Positions 1 through 8,652 of a DNA stretch of 22,235 nt are shown here, piece by piece (within the stretch, counting starts at the first letter, position 1; each line of letters starts with the position of its first letter). The position numbers and the translations under genes were made by a program. This DNA comes from Flavobacteriales bacterium (lineage in GTDB: Bacteria; Bacteroidota; Bacteroidia; Flavobacteriales_F; PHOS-HE28). Location: contig JADJXF010000003.1 of NCBI GenBank assembly GCA_016715995.1, forward strand, positions 1-22,235, written 5' to 3'. The notes under the pieces are model-generated. The model saw only the letters and a list, made by a program, of their open reading frames with translations. It did no database searches and had not been told where the DNA came from.

Positions 1-1
1 C

Positions 2-321
2 AGCGTGCCTTCGGTCAAGCTGCGTGATGTGCTGATTTCGAACGGCACGGTTGACCTTCTCAAGGTGGACATCGAAGGCGCCGAGACCGAGGTGCTGCTA
101 GACTGCGGTGATGCGCTGGGCGGGGTGCAGCGGCTGTATGTCGAGTACCACTCCTTCCGCAACCGCCCGCAACGGCTGCATGAGCTGCTGGCCCTGCTGG
201 CTGCGCAAGGCTTCCGCTACTACCTGCACCGGATCGGCGCGCATCACGCCCAGCCCTTCATGGCCCTGGCCGATGCCGAGAGATGGACCTGCAGCTTGAT
301 ATCCATGCCATCCGCAAGTGA
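2..321 (+). CDS. FkbM family methyltransferase, C-terminal part (5' end outside window, one frameshift)
   Basis: This is the C-terminal half of an FkbM-type SAM-dependent methyltransferase, a family that O-methylates sugars or polyketides. The diagnostic segment is LLKVDIEGAETEVL, followed by a YVEYHSF strand and a helix (HELLALLAAQGFRYYLHR), as expected for the Methyltransf_21 fold. The frame open from base 2 loses similarity at about 262-285. One frame over, the sequence ends MDLQLDIHAIRK and stops at 319-321, which is the usual FkbM C-terminus, so a single indel lies there. It precedes a polysaccharide deacetylase and glycosyltransferases on the same strand, so it probably methylates a sugar of the same surface glycan. 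The family call is secure; the substrate is inferred from context. Confidence 0.8.
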
Positions 322-361
322 CCTGAAGCGATCCGTGCGCGATGCCGCAGCACGCCTGCGC

Positions 362-1303
362 ATGAGGGCGCGATGCCTTACCCGGCGGCGATTGCCTGGT
401 GCTGCTCTTACCACCGCGTGGCCCACTTCGAACGGACCCGCAGCAGCTCGTTGTCGCCCCCGAACGCTTCCGAGGCGCAGCTCGCCTGGCTGAAGCGCCA
501 TCGCCGCGTGCTAACGCCGGACGAGTTTGACGCGCACCTTGCCGCGCGCAAGCGTTTCCCGCGCCAAGCGCCTCATCACCTTCGACGACGGCTATGCCGA
601 CAACCATGCGCATGCACGGCCGATCATGGAGAGGCTTGGCGTGCATGGCATCTTCTACATCAGCGCGGGCTACATCGGCTCAGGCCGCGAGTTCTGGTGG
701 GACGAGCTGGAGCGGCTGCTCCTGCTCAACAATGCCCTCCCGAGGACGCTGCTGCTGGAGCACCACGGTGTGCCTGGCCTGAACCTCGACGATGCTGATG
801 CCGGGGCGATGCGCCCGCATTGCGATGCGCTACTGTTGGCGTTGCGTGCGCTGCACGCCAAGCGCGAGGAGCTGCTGAGCGAGTTGCGCGGCCTAGTGCA
901 TTCCACGAACGCGCGGGCCACAGCTCTGCCCATGTCCGAGTCGGAGCTGAAGGCCTTCGCGGCCTCGCCGGCGGTGACAATCGGTGCGCACACGCTGCTG
1001 CATTGCTGCTCGCTGCGCCGCCCAACCTCCCGAGGAGCAGCGCCGAGAGATCATCGGGTCGAAGAGACTGCGCAAAGAGATGCTCGGCACGGGGTGGAAC
1101 GCTTCGCCTACCCCTTCGGCACCCTGGACGACTTTAACGAAGAGAGCATCCGCGTCTGCAAGGAGGCCGGCTTCCGCCATGCCGCCGCCAACCGCCCAGG
1201 CCTCGTGCACAAGGCTTCGCCGAGCTTCGCATTCCCACGCGTGCTGGTGCGCGATTGGACCGCTGAGGAGATGGCCGATCATCTTCGACCCTATCAGCTG
1301 TGA
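362..1303 (+). CDS. Polysaccharide deacetylase (NodB homology domain), multiply frameshifted
   Basis: NodB-type carbohydrate esterases (CE4) are metal-dependent and remove N- or O-acetyl groups from polysaccharides. Visible motifs, in order, are SYHRVAHFER near the N-terminus, ITFDDGYADN with the two catalytic or metal-binding aspartates (about 575-605), GAHTLLH as the metal-binding histidine motif (about 985-1005), and ERFAYPFG (about 1098-1120). The similarity jumps between all three forward frames, with breaks near 405, 430, 470, 565, 1010 and 1095, so at least six indels are present as sequenced. The start is uncertain: ATG at 362 and GTG at 335 are both possible. The stop (1301-1303) overlaps the next gene's ATG at 1303. 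Context suggests deacetylation of the glycan made by this operon. Confidence 0.8.
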
Positions 1304-2568
1304 TGCAGATCGCGCACCTGAGCACGAACGACTTCGGAGGCGCGGCCATCGCGGCCATGAACCTGCACCGCGCACTGCTCCATGCCGGCGTGGAAAGCGA
1401 CCTGCTCACGCTGGGCCGCACGCGCCACGACATCCCGCGCCATCACCTCGTGGATCCCCACGCGCTTCATCCGCCGGCCTGGTTGAGCCGTGGGCGCTAC
1501 AAGGCCCTGCGCCTGCTGGAACGCACAGGCCTGGCGGACGACCGCAGGCCCGATTCTTGGAACAAGCACCTGCGCGGTCGCCCACCCGGAAGGAGTCCTT
1601 TTCATTACCGTGGACCTTCTTCGATGCACTCCGCCATCCCATCGTGCAACGCGCTGACATCATCAACCTGCACCTGGGTGAGCCGCGGCATGATCGACTA
1701 CGTGCGCTTCTTCGAAGGGTGCGGCAAGCCTGTTGTGTGGACGCTGCACGACATGGATCCCCTTCACAGGCGGCTGCCACCACGCCGATGAGTGCAAAGG
1801 CTACGAAGCGGCGTGCAGGTCGTGCCCTCAGCTCGCCGATCCCGACAGGCCGCATCGGTGGTGGCAGGCTAAGCATGATGCAATCGCGCGCTTCCCGGAC
1901 GAGCGCCTCGCCTTGGTGGCGCCGTCGCAATGGCTGGCCAACCGCTGCGAGGCCAGCGGCATCATGGCAGGCCGCGCGTGCGACGTTGTGCCCAATGGCT
2001 TCGATGCCACCATCTTCAAGCTGCAGGACCGCGCCGCCGCGCGCGCGGTTGGGTTAGCCGCCGATCGGCGCATCGTGCTCTTCAGCGCCTTCGATGCCGG
2101 GAACTCCCGCAAGGGTCTAGACATGCTGATTCCCGCGATGAGCGGCCCGGGTGAGGATGCGTTACTCGTGAGCATGGGCGCGCCGATGCTCGCGCTGCAA
2201 GGCCGGCCGGATGCCCTTTCCACCGGGTTGCTGTCCGATCCCTCCCTCATCGCGCGCCATTACGCCGCAGCTGACATCTTCGTGCTGCCATCCATGGCAG
2301 AGAACCTTGCCCAACACCATCTGCGAAGCGCACCTGTGCGGCACGCCGGCCGTGGCTTTCGCCGTGGGCGGGATTCCCGAGCAGATCGATGGCAGCAACG
2401 GGCTGCTTTGTGCATGAACGGTCGGCTGAGGAGCTGCGCAAGGCCATCCGCGCCGCGCTTAGCAGCAATTGGGACCATGCAGCCATCGCCGCCTCAGCGC
2501 ATGGGCGCTACAACGCGGCAAGCGTGGCCAGCCGATATCAGGCCATCTACAGTCGCCTACCCCGATGA
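1303..2568 (+). CDS. Glycosyltransferase family 4 (WcaC-like), frameshifted
   Basis: This is a GT-B fold glycosyltransferase that would transfer a sugar from a nucleotide-sugar donor to a growing glycan at the cytoplasmic membrane. The N-terminus (MQIAHLSTNDFGGAAIAAM) and the segment VVWTLHDMDP followed by a Cys-rich stretch (CHHADECKGYEAACRSC) resemble WcaC-type colanic acid enzymes. The C-terminal half has VVPNGFD, RKGLDMLIPA, ADIFVLPSMAENL and the donor-binding NTICEAHLCGTPAVAFAVGG with its EX7E-like arrangement. Frame changes occur near 1580, 1675, 1760, 2308 and 2416. ATG at 1303 overlaps the deacetylase stop (TGATG), and the stop at 2566-2568 overlaps the next ATG. Family assignment is firm; donor and acceptor are unknown. 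Confidence 0.85.
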
Positions 2569-3294
2569 GCAGCCTCGCCATCGTCACCATCTGCCGCAAC
2601 GACCGGGAAGGCCTGCGACGCACCTTCGCCAGCCTGCAAGCCCAGTCGGACCAGCGCTTCGCGCGCGTGGTGGTGGATGGCGGCAGCACGGACGGCAGCG
2701 TTGAGCTTATCCGCTCGCAGGCGCAGCGGATAGCACGCTGGGTAAGCGAGCCCGACGCGGGCATCTATGCCGCCATGAACAAGGGTTGGCGCTTGGCCGA
2801 TGCCGATTTCATCCTATTCATCAATAGCGGCGACGGCCTCGCCGATGCACGAGTGGTCGAGCGCAGCCTCCGCTGCTCGATGCTGGCATCGACATCGCCT
2901 ATGGCGACCTGATGCTGATGGAGGGCGTCCGGGGCAGCAGGATCGAAGCCCTATCCAGAGCGCTTCGATACGCGGTGGCTGCTGAGTGGATCCCCCGCAT
3001 CCCTCGCAGTTCATGAGCCGGGCACTGCTCGAGCGCTGGGGGCGGCTTTGAGGAGCGGTACCGCATCGCAGCCGATTATGGTTTCTTCGCCCGGGCCTTC
3101 TGGAAGAGCGGACTGCGGCTCCTCAAGCTGCCCTTCGCCGTGGGTGCCTTCGATACTGCGGGCATCAGCTCCAGCGCCGATCAGGTATGCGCGTGCTGGC
3201 TGAGCGCAAGGATATCCAACGGCGCTACGCCCCGTGGCTTTGGTACTTGGCCTATCAGGGCTGGGCATTATTCAATCGCGTCATCGGTCGATGA
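2565..3294 (+). CDS. Glycosyltransferase family 2 (WcaA-like), frameshifted
   Basis: This is a GT-A fold inverting glycosyltransferase. The N-terminal nucleotide-binding region reads AIVTICRNDREGLRRTFASL, followed by VVVDGGSTDGS and then EPDAGIYAAMNKG, a signature of the subgroup near colanic acid synthesis enzymes. ILFINSGD carries the aspartate near the DXD position. After about 2868 similarity moves between frames, with later fragments including IAYGDLMLMEG, RYRIAADYGFFARAFWKSGLRLL and a hydrophobic C-terminus with WYLAYQGWALFNRVIG. At least five indels lie between 2868 and 3190. The start ATG (2565) overlaps the upstream stop as ATGA, and the stop (3292-3294) overlaps the next ATG in the same way. 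It probably adds one sugar to the repeat unit. Confidence 0.82.
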
Positions 3295-4205
3295 GCAGCC
3301 CGCGCGTAACCATCGTCATCGCGACCTTCAACTATGGCCGCCACCTGCGCACCGCGCTCGATTCGGTGCGGGCCCAGACGATGCTTGATTGGGAGTGCAT
3401 CGTGGTGGACGATGCGAGCACCGATGACACGCAGGCGATACTCGCCGATGCTTCGGGCACAGACCCGCGCATCCGCTGCATCCTCAACGCCCGAAACCTC
3501 GGCGTCTCCGCGGCGCGCAACCTCGCGCTGGCGGAAGCCAGGGGCACGTACATCCAATTCCTCGACGCCGACGATGCCATCGCGCCGGAGAAGCTCGCAC
3601 GGCAGGCAGCTTTTCTGTATGCGCGTGACGATGCAGCAATCGTGTGCTCCGACTTCACGCATTTCACCGCTTCGCCGGATTTCAACAATCCGGGCGAGTA
3701 CAGGAGCCGACGAGAAGCTGGATGGGTCGGGCGAGACAATCATTGATCGCCTCTTGAAAGGCAACGTGATCGCCTGAATACGGCACTTGTCAGGGCCAGC
3801 GCTGTACGGTCCGTGAGTGGTTTCCGGGAGCAGTTCCACGCCGTGGAGGATTGGCACCTTTGGCTCATGCTGGCCAGCGCGGGCCTTCGCTTCGCGTTCC
3901 TCGATGACGCAGCATGCCTTTCCGCTGTGCGCGTGAATCCGCAGGGCCTGAGCAAGGATGGGCCGGGAATGCGGCGCTGGCATCTGCCCGTGCTTCAAGA
4001 CCTCTGGACGCGCGGCAGCCTGGGCTTCTTCCTGCGCCTCCAGGTCCTGGTCCGTTACGCTGATTTCTTCCTCGAACTGCGGTTGGTCAAGCGTGAACCA
4101 GCAATCCTGCTTCCGCACCGGCGCAACGCTTTCCTCCTGCAACTTGTGCCCATTACGCTGGCGCTTGCCCCCATCTGGTTCGTCACGCGACCTTTCCGCC
4201 GATGA
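3291..4205 (+). CDS. Glycosyltransferase family 2, frameshifted
   Basis: This is a second GT2 enzyme, different in sequence from the preceding one. The N-terminus RVTIVIATFNYGRHLRTALDSV leads to CIVVDDASTDDT, LNARNLGVSAARN and YIQFLDADD, which contains the DXD-type metal and sugar-nucleotide site. Further on, GFREQFHAVEDWHLWLMLA supplies the ED motif expected at the catalytic base position. Two frame changes are visible, near 3710 (after NNPGEYR) and near 3772 (between GNVI and RLNTALVRAS). The last 40 residues are hydrophobic and basic and could lie along the membrane. It overlaps both neighbours through ATGA junctions, which places it firmly in the operon. Specificity cannot be read from the sequence. 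Confidence 0.85.
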
Positions 4206-5102
4206 TCCACGACTGCTTTACCTTCTTCAACGAGCTGGACCTATTGGAGATCCGTCTTCGCGAGCTCGACCCGGTGGTGGACCGCTTCGTGCTGGTGGAG
4301 GCGACGTTGACGCATCAGGGAAAGCCCAAGCCCTTGCATTTCGCGGAGAACAAGTCGAGGTACGCAGCCTGGCTGCACAAGATCGAGCATGTGGTGGTGG
4401 ATCGGTATCCCCCGCGCCCCGATGGAGACGGCTGGGTGTACGAGAAGCATCAGCGTAACTGCATCATCGATGGGCTGAAGGGAGTTGCTCCCCGGGATCA
4501 GGTGATGATCAGCGATGTGGATGAGATCCCGCATCCGGATGCCGTGCGCAAGGCCGCTGGCATGCATGGCTTCCGCATCTTCCGGCAGCGCATGTTCTAC
4601 TACTACCTCAACTGCGTGAATGCCACCCAGCATGGGGGGGAAAGGGTATCGCTGGAACGGCACCGTGATGATCGATGGATCCATGGTCCGTGAGCCCTTG
4701 CAGGACTACCGGGAGATGAGCGCGCTGCTGCTGAACACCTTCACCCCACCCCTGGTCAGGCGGCTCTACTACACCATCAAGCTGCGGTGGCAGCTGATCC
4801 GCCTGGGATGGCGGCCGCGCTACATCAACGACGGGGGCTGGCATTTCAGCTACCTCGGAGGCGTTGACCGCATCATCAGCAAGCTGGAGGCCTTCGCGCA
4901 TGCCGAGTACAACAAGCCCGAGTACAAGGACCCGGCACGGATCAAGCGGGCCATTGAGCAGGGCGAAGACCTATTCGGCCGCGGCTTCCGGTACCGCTTC
5001 GTGCCGATGGATGCCAGCTGGCCGCGTGCGGTGATGGCCGACAAGCAGCGCTGGGCGGCCTTCTTCAGTGAAGGCATGACCACGGGCCCCGATCCGCGAT
5101 GA
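4202..5102 (+). CDS. Glycosyltransferase family 17 (MGAT3-like), one frameshift at a G homopolymer
   Basis: The protein begins MIHDCFTFFNELDLLEIRLRE and continues with VDRFVLVEATLTHQGKPKPLHF, both characteristic of GT17. In animals this family includes the beta-1,4-mannosyl-glycoprotein beta-1,4-N-acetylglucosaminyltransferase that makes bisecting GlcNAc; bacterial members lie in glycan loci and are poorly characterised. The motif ISDVDEIPHPDAV holds the acidic metal-binding cluster. The frame breaks at a run of seven G (4634-4640) and resumes with GKGYRWNGTVMIDGS, followed by the typical GGWHFSYLGG region and the C-terminal DPRIKRAIE-like helix. A single homopolymer miscount explains the break, so the gene is probably intact in the organism. 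It starts in an ATGA overlap with the upstream GT2 gene. Confidence 0.85.
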
Positions 5103-5192
5103 TGGTTGTGGTTGCCGTGCGCCCAAGTCCTTGGCGCGGACGCTGTGGGTTGATCACGAGCATGTGAACAGCACGGTACCTTGCCCGACCGG

Positions 5193-6101
5193 ATGCCGGA
5201 GGTAGCGTTCATCATCGTCAGCCACAACACGCGCGAGGTGCTGCGCGCTTGCCTGACGTCCATTGCCGAGCACGCAGGCGTGGAGCACGAGGTCATCCTC
5301 ATCGATAACGCTTCAGACGATGGCACGGTGGAAATGGTGCGTGCCGCTTTCCCGGGTGTACGGCTCGTTGCCAGTCCGTCGAACATGGGCTTCTCACCGG
5401 CCAACAACCAAGGCATCGCCATGGCCGCTGCCCCATGGCTGGTGCTGCTGAACCCGGATACGGAACTTCGTCCCGGTGCCATGCGCGCGTGGATCGACGG
5501 CCATCTGCGGCATGGTGCAGCGATCTCCGGCCCCCGCCTGCTGAACCCGGATGGGACCTTGCAGAAGTCAGCGTGGCGCATCCCCGGCCTGTCCAGTGCA
5601 GCGCTTGAAGTGCTCGGCCTCCATCAGCTGTTCCATTCGCACGCTTACCCTTCTGCCAACTTCACCAAGGACTTCCAGCCCGGCTTCGTCTCCGGTGCCG
5701 CCATGCTCTTCCACCGTGATTGGTCCACACGCATGGGAGGGCTGGACCCCGCGCTGTTCTGGTGCGAGGATACCGACCTCTGCACGCGCATCGTTGCGGC
5801 GGGCGGGTCGTGCTGGTTCATCGCTCGCGCTGAGATCATGCACATCGGCGGCGAGAGCGCCAAGCGCAACCCGAAGCGTGCGATCCCCAATCAGCTGCTG
5901 AGCCGCATCAAGCTCGCGAGGAAGCATCGCCACAAGCTGATCGCGGGGCTCGTGGCTATGGTCATCGGCTTGCACATCGTCACGCGCATCGTCGCCTTCG
6001 GGCTGATCAACGTGATGCGCGAGGAGCCCCGCGCGAGTGCCTATCGGCATGCTTGGACCCGATACTGGGACTACCTCATCCACGGGGATCAATCCATTTA
6101 G
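5193..6101 (+). CDS. Glycosyltransferase family 2 (rhamnosyltransferase-like) with C-terminal hydrophobic segment
   Basis: This is an uninterrupted GT2 protein of about 302 residues. Motifs are FIIVSHNTREVLRACL, VILIDNASDDGTVEMV, NMGFSPANNQGI, VLLNPDTEL (DXD-type site), and GGLDPALFWCEDTDLCTRI with the ED catalytic pair. This pattern is typical of bacterial rhamnosyl- and related transferases in the WcaE/RfbF-like group. Near the C-terminus, LIAGLVAMVIGLHIVTRIVAFGLI is long enough to associate with or cross the membrane. I chose ATG at 5193 because the conserved strand begins three residues later; an in-frame TTG at 5181 would add only four residues. Unlike its neighbours it is separated from the upstream gene by about 90 bases. 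It is the first unbroken gene of the operon. Confidence 0.88.
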   Translation: MPEVAFIIVSHNTREVLRACLTSIAEHAGVEHEVILIDNASDDGTVEMVRAAFPGVRLVASPSNMGFSPANNQGIAMAAAPWLVLLNPDTELRPGAMRAWIDGHLRHGAAISGPRLLNPDGTLQKSAWRIPGLSSAALEVLGLHQLFHSHAYPSANFTKDFQPGFVSGAAMLFHRDWSTRMGGLDPALFWCEDTDLCTRIVAAGGSCWFIARAEIMHIGGESAKRNPKRAIPNQLLSRIKLARKHRHKLIAGLVAMVIGLHIVTRIVAFGLINVMREEPRASAYRHAWTRYWDYLIHGDQSI

Positions 6102-6112
6102 GATCAGTCCGT

Positions 6113-7366
6113 ATGCAAGCTGCCGCCCTCAACCTCCGCACCGCCACCTGGGCCTGCCTCCTGCTGCTCTGCGCCCTCCTCCCCTTGCGTGGCACCTGGC
6201 TTCCCGTTCCATTGGCGATCGCCACTGTGCTGCTGCTCGTGGCGGCTTGGCGGCAGCGGCCCTCGATCAATTGGCGCGTGCTCTGGCCGGTCGGCGCCCT
6301 TTATGCCCTGCATCTCATCGGCATGCTGTGGACGGACGACATCGATTTCGGCCTCTTCGACCTGCAAGTGAAGCTTGGGCTCGTGCTGCTGCCGATCGCT
6401 GCTGCGGCTTTCATGGTGATGCAACCAATGGGCATGCGCAGCGCCATGGGTGGTTTCACCTTCGGCAACCTGACGGCAATGACCTTAAGCCTGATTGAAG
6501 CGTGGCGTTGTCAGGCCCTTGGGGGCGAGGGCTGCTTCAGCCAGAGCGCGCTCTCCTTCGACCTGCATCCGAGCTACGCCGCATGGTACGCCTGCTGGTC
6601 GGTAGCCTATGCGGGCCATCGGCTGGTGAGCGATGAACCGATGAAGCCGATCGAACGCTGGTGGTGGATCGCGAGCATGGCGGCCCTTTCGGCCTTCGTG
6701 GTGCTGTTGGCCAGCAAGAGCGGCGTGATCGGACTGGCATTCGTGGCCGTTTGGCTGGGTGCGCGCGTGGTCATGCGGTCTGGCCCAGCTGTGAGGATCG
6801 CCGTGTTCGCAGCCGCTGGCCTGATCGCGCTGGCCGCGATGCGCGGGGGCAGCGTGGTGATGGCCCGCATGCAAGCGGCCATGGATGCGGTTCAACTGGC
6901 GCGTGACGGCGATCCGGTCATCTACAGCAGCGAGGGCGGGAGCGAGATGCGTTTGGTCGCCTGGATCTGCAGCACGGAGCGGATCGCGAAGGACCCCATG
7001 GGCGCTGGCACCGGCGACATCAAGCATGCGCTCGCCGATTGCTATGCGGCCAAGGGCGCAACCCCCGCTCTCGAGCGTAAGCTCAACAGCCACTCGCAAT
7101 TCCTGCAAGGCGGCGTGGCCCTGGGCTGGCCGGGGCTGCTGCTCACCTTGGCTGCAGCGCTCGTGCCTTTGGCCTTCGCCCTTCGCCGCCGTAATGCGCT
7201 TCTGTCGCTCTTCGCCCTGCTCTTCCTGCTGAATGCGGCGGTGGAATCAGTGCTGGAAGTACAGGCGGGCGTGGTCTTCTACGCGCTGATGCTTGGACTG
7301 CTCGTCGCTCGGGGCACCGCGCATGCGCATCTTGCGGGGCGAACCGATCCAACCAAGCCCGAATGA
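6113..7366 (+). CDS. O-antigen ligase / Wzy-type polymerase-like membrane protein
   Basis: This is a polytopic inner-membrane protein of 417 residues with about ten or more hydrophobic segments, for example LLLLCALLPL, VLLLVAAW and ALLSLFALLFLLNAAV. The signature of the O-antigen ligase/polymerase superfamily is NSHSQFLQGGVALGWPGLL, with the key His at about residue 327. A large periplasmic loop precedes it and contains the EMRLVAWICSTERIAKDP region, and LLASKSGVIGL is a typical membrane segment just before that loop. Such proteins either polymerise undecaprenyl-linked repeat units or ligate glycan to lipid A core or protein; sequence alone does not separate these roles. I chose ATG at 6113 over an in-frame TTG at 6053, which overlaps the upstream gene. 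The stop overlaps the aminotransferase ATG. Confidence 0.82.
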   Translation: MQAAALNLRTATWACLLLLCALLPLRGTWLPVPLAIATVLLLVAAWRQRPSINWRVLWPVGALYALHLIGMLWTDDIDFGLFDLQVKLGLVLLPIAAAAFMVMQPMGMRSAMGGFTFGNLTAMTLSLIEAWRCQALGGEGCFSQSALSFDLHPSYAAWYACWSVAYAGHRLVSDEPMKPIERWWWIASMAALSAFVVLLASKSGVIGLAFVAVWLGARVVMRSGPAVRIAVFAAAGLIALAAMRGGSVVMARMQAAMDAVQLARDGDPVIYSSEGGSEMRLVAWICSTERIAKDPMGAGTGDIKHALADCYAAKGATPALERKLNSHSQFLQGGVALGWPGLLLTLAAALVPLAFALRRRNALLSLFALLFLLNAAVESVLEVQAGVVFYALMLGLLVARGTAHAHLAGRTDPTKPE

Positions 7367-8589
7367 TCCCATTCTCGCCCCCGCGCATCGACGACCGCAC
7401 CGTGAAGGCCGTGGAAGAGGCCCTGCGGAGCGGCTGGATCACCACCGGTCCGCGCACCAAGGAGTTCGAGAAGCGGTTGGCAGCGTATTGCGGCGTGGAG
7501 CGCGTGATCGCCCTGAACAGCTGGACCAACGCCTGTGAGCTGGTGTTGCGCTGGTTCGGCATCGGCCCCGGCGATGAGGTGATCGTGCCGGCCTACACCT
7601 ACTGCGCCACCGCGAACATCGTGATGCATGTGGGCGCCAAGCCCGTGCTGGTGGATGTGCTCGACGACTTCACCATCGACCCCGAGGCGGTGAAGCGCGC
7701 CATGAGCCCGCGCACCAAGTGCATCATCCCGGTGGACATCGGCGGGCTGCCCGCGCGCATCGGTGAGATCATGAAGATCGCCGAGGACGCCACGGGCCTC
7801 TTCACCCCGAAGCTGAACCTGCGCACCGATGGCACCAATCCGCAGATGCGGCTGGGCCGGGCGCTGGTGCTGAGCGACGCCGCGCACTCCTTCGGCGCCC
7901 GCATCGCCGGCAAGTCCGTGGGCTCGCAGGCCGATATCACCGGCTTCAGCTTCCACGCCGTGAAGAACCTCACCACGGCCGAGGGCGGCGCGCTCGCCTT
8001 CAACCTGCCTGAGCCCTTCGCGGCCGACGAACTCTATGCCTTCTTCAACACCTTCAGCCTGCACGGCCAGAGCAAGGATGCCCTCGCCAAGACGCAGCCC
8101 GGTGCCTGGCGCTACGATGTGGCCTTCCCCGGCTACAAGTGCAACATGACCGATCTGCAGGCCGCCATCGGATTGGTTGAGCTGGAGCGCTATGATGCGG
8201 AGACGCTCCCCCGCCGCAAGTCCATCTGCGCCCGTTACCACGCCGCTTTCAGCAGCGATCCGCGCTTCATCGTGCCCGTGCTGCGCGATGAGCAGCGCGA
8301 GAGCAGCTATCACTTGTACATGCTGCGCATCGCACAGGCCACGGAAGAGCAGCGCGACGCCATCATCACCGCCATCGCCAAGCACGGGGTGAGCGTGAAC
8401 GTGCATTTCATCCCGCTGCCGCTGCTCTCCTTCTACAAGGCACAGGGGCACGCCATCGACCGATTCCCGGCCACCTACGCGCAGTACAGCCGCGAGGTCA
8501 GCCTGCCGGTGTACTTCGACCTCTCCGATGCGCAGGTGGATGAAGTGGCGGCTGCCGTGAAGGGAGCGGTGACAGAGGTGATGGGATAA
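7363..8589 (+). CDS. DegT/DnrJ/EryC1/StrS family sugar aminotransferase
   Basis: This PLP-dependent enzyme of 408 residues should convert a keto-sugar nucleotide to an amino sugar for incorporation in the glycan. Motifs include the N-terminal GWITTGPRTKEFE, LNSWTNACELVLR (PLP phosphate binding), DEVIVPAYTYCATAN, LSDAAHSFGA with the cofactor-binding Asp, and FSFHAVKNLTTAEGG, in which Lys201 would form the internal aldimine. The segment HGQSKDALAK and the slightly long loop before LSDAAHS are typical of a subgroup I associate with Bacteroidota polysaccharide loci. The gene starts in an ATGA overlap with the O-antigen ligase-like gene and is the last gene before the hairpin. It is intact with clear catalytic residues. 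Which keto-sugar it uses is unknown. Confidence 0.92.
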   Translation: MIPFSPPRIDDRTVKAVEEALRSGWITTGPRTKEFEKRLAAYCGVERVIALNSWTNACELVLRWFGIGPGDEVIVPAYTYCATANIVMHVGAKPVLVDVLDDFTIDPEAVKRAMSPRTKCIIPVDIGGLPARIGEIMKIAEDATGLFTPKLNLRTDGTNPQMRLGRALVLSDAAHSFGARIAGKSVGSQADITGFSFHAVKNLTTAEGGALAFNLPEPFAADELYAFFNTFSLHGQSKDALAKTQPGAWRYDVAFPGYKCNMTDLQAAIGLVELERYDAETLPRRKSICARYHAAFSSDPRFIVPVLRDEQRESSYHLYMLRIAQATEEQRDAIITAIAKHGVSVNVHFIPLPLLSFYKAQGHAIDRFPATYAQYSREVSLPVYFDLSDAQVDEVAAAVKGAVTEVMG

Positions 8590-8590
8590 A

Positions 8591-8641
8591 GAACAAGTGG
8601 AAGGGCCGGTGAATATTGCGCACCGGCCCTTCCACTTGTTC
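8591..8641. terminator. Perfect 21-bp inverted repeat between convergent genes, likely bidirectional terminator
   Basis: The arms 8591-8611 and 8621-8641 are exact reverse complements around a 9-base loop. It begins two bases after the aminotransferase stop codon (8587-8589) and lies 11 bases before the stop end of the opposing gene. There is no long T-run on either side. Position and perfect symmetry argue for transcription termination or 3'-end protection on both strands. Confidence 0.8.
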
Positions 8642-8652
8642 GCGTGGTGCAG

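Noticed and set aside
1..5102. True pseudogenisation of the glycosyltransferase genes
   Set aside because: Motifs are fully kept across frames, no premature decay or large deletions are seen, and breaks cluster at window ends; sequencing error explains this better.
5103..5192. Hairpin or terminator in the gap within the glycan operon (GCGCC...GGCGC around 5119-5137)
   Set aside because: The stem is only five pairs with an unconvincing loop and no T-tract; likely chance in GC-rich DNA.
7279..8451. Antisense open frame of 390 codons opposite the aminotransferase
   Set aside because: The sense strand encodes an unmistakable DegT-family enzyme; the antisense product is His/Gly/Ala-rich without recognisable domains.
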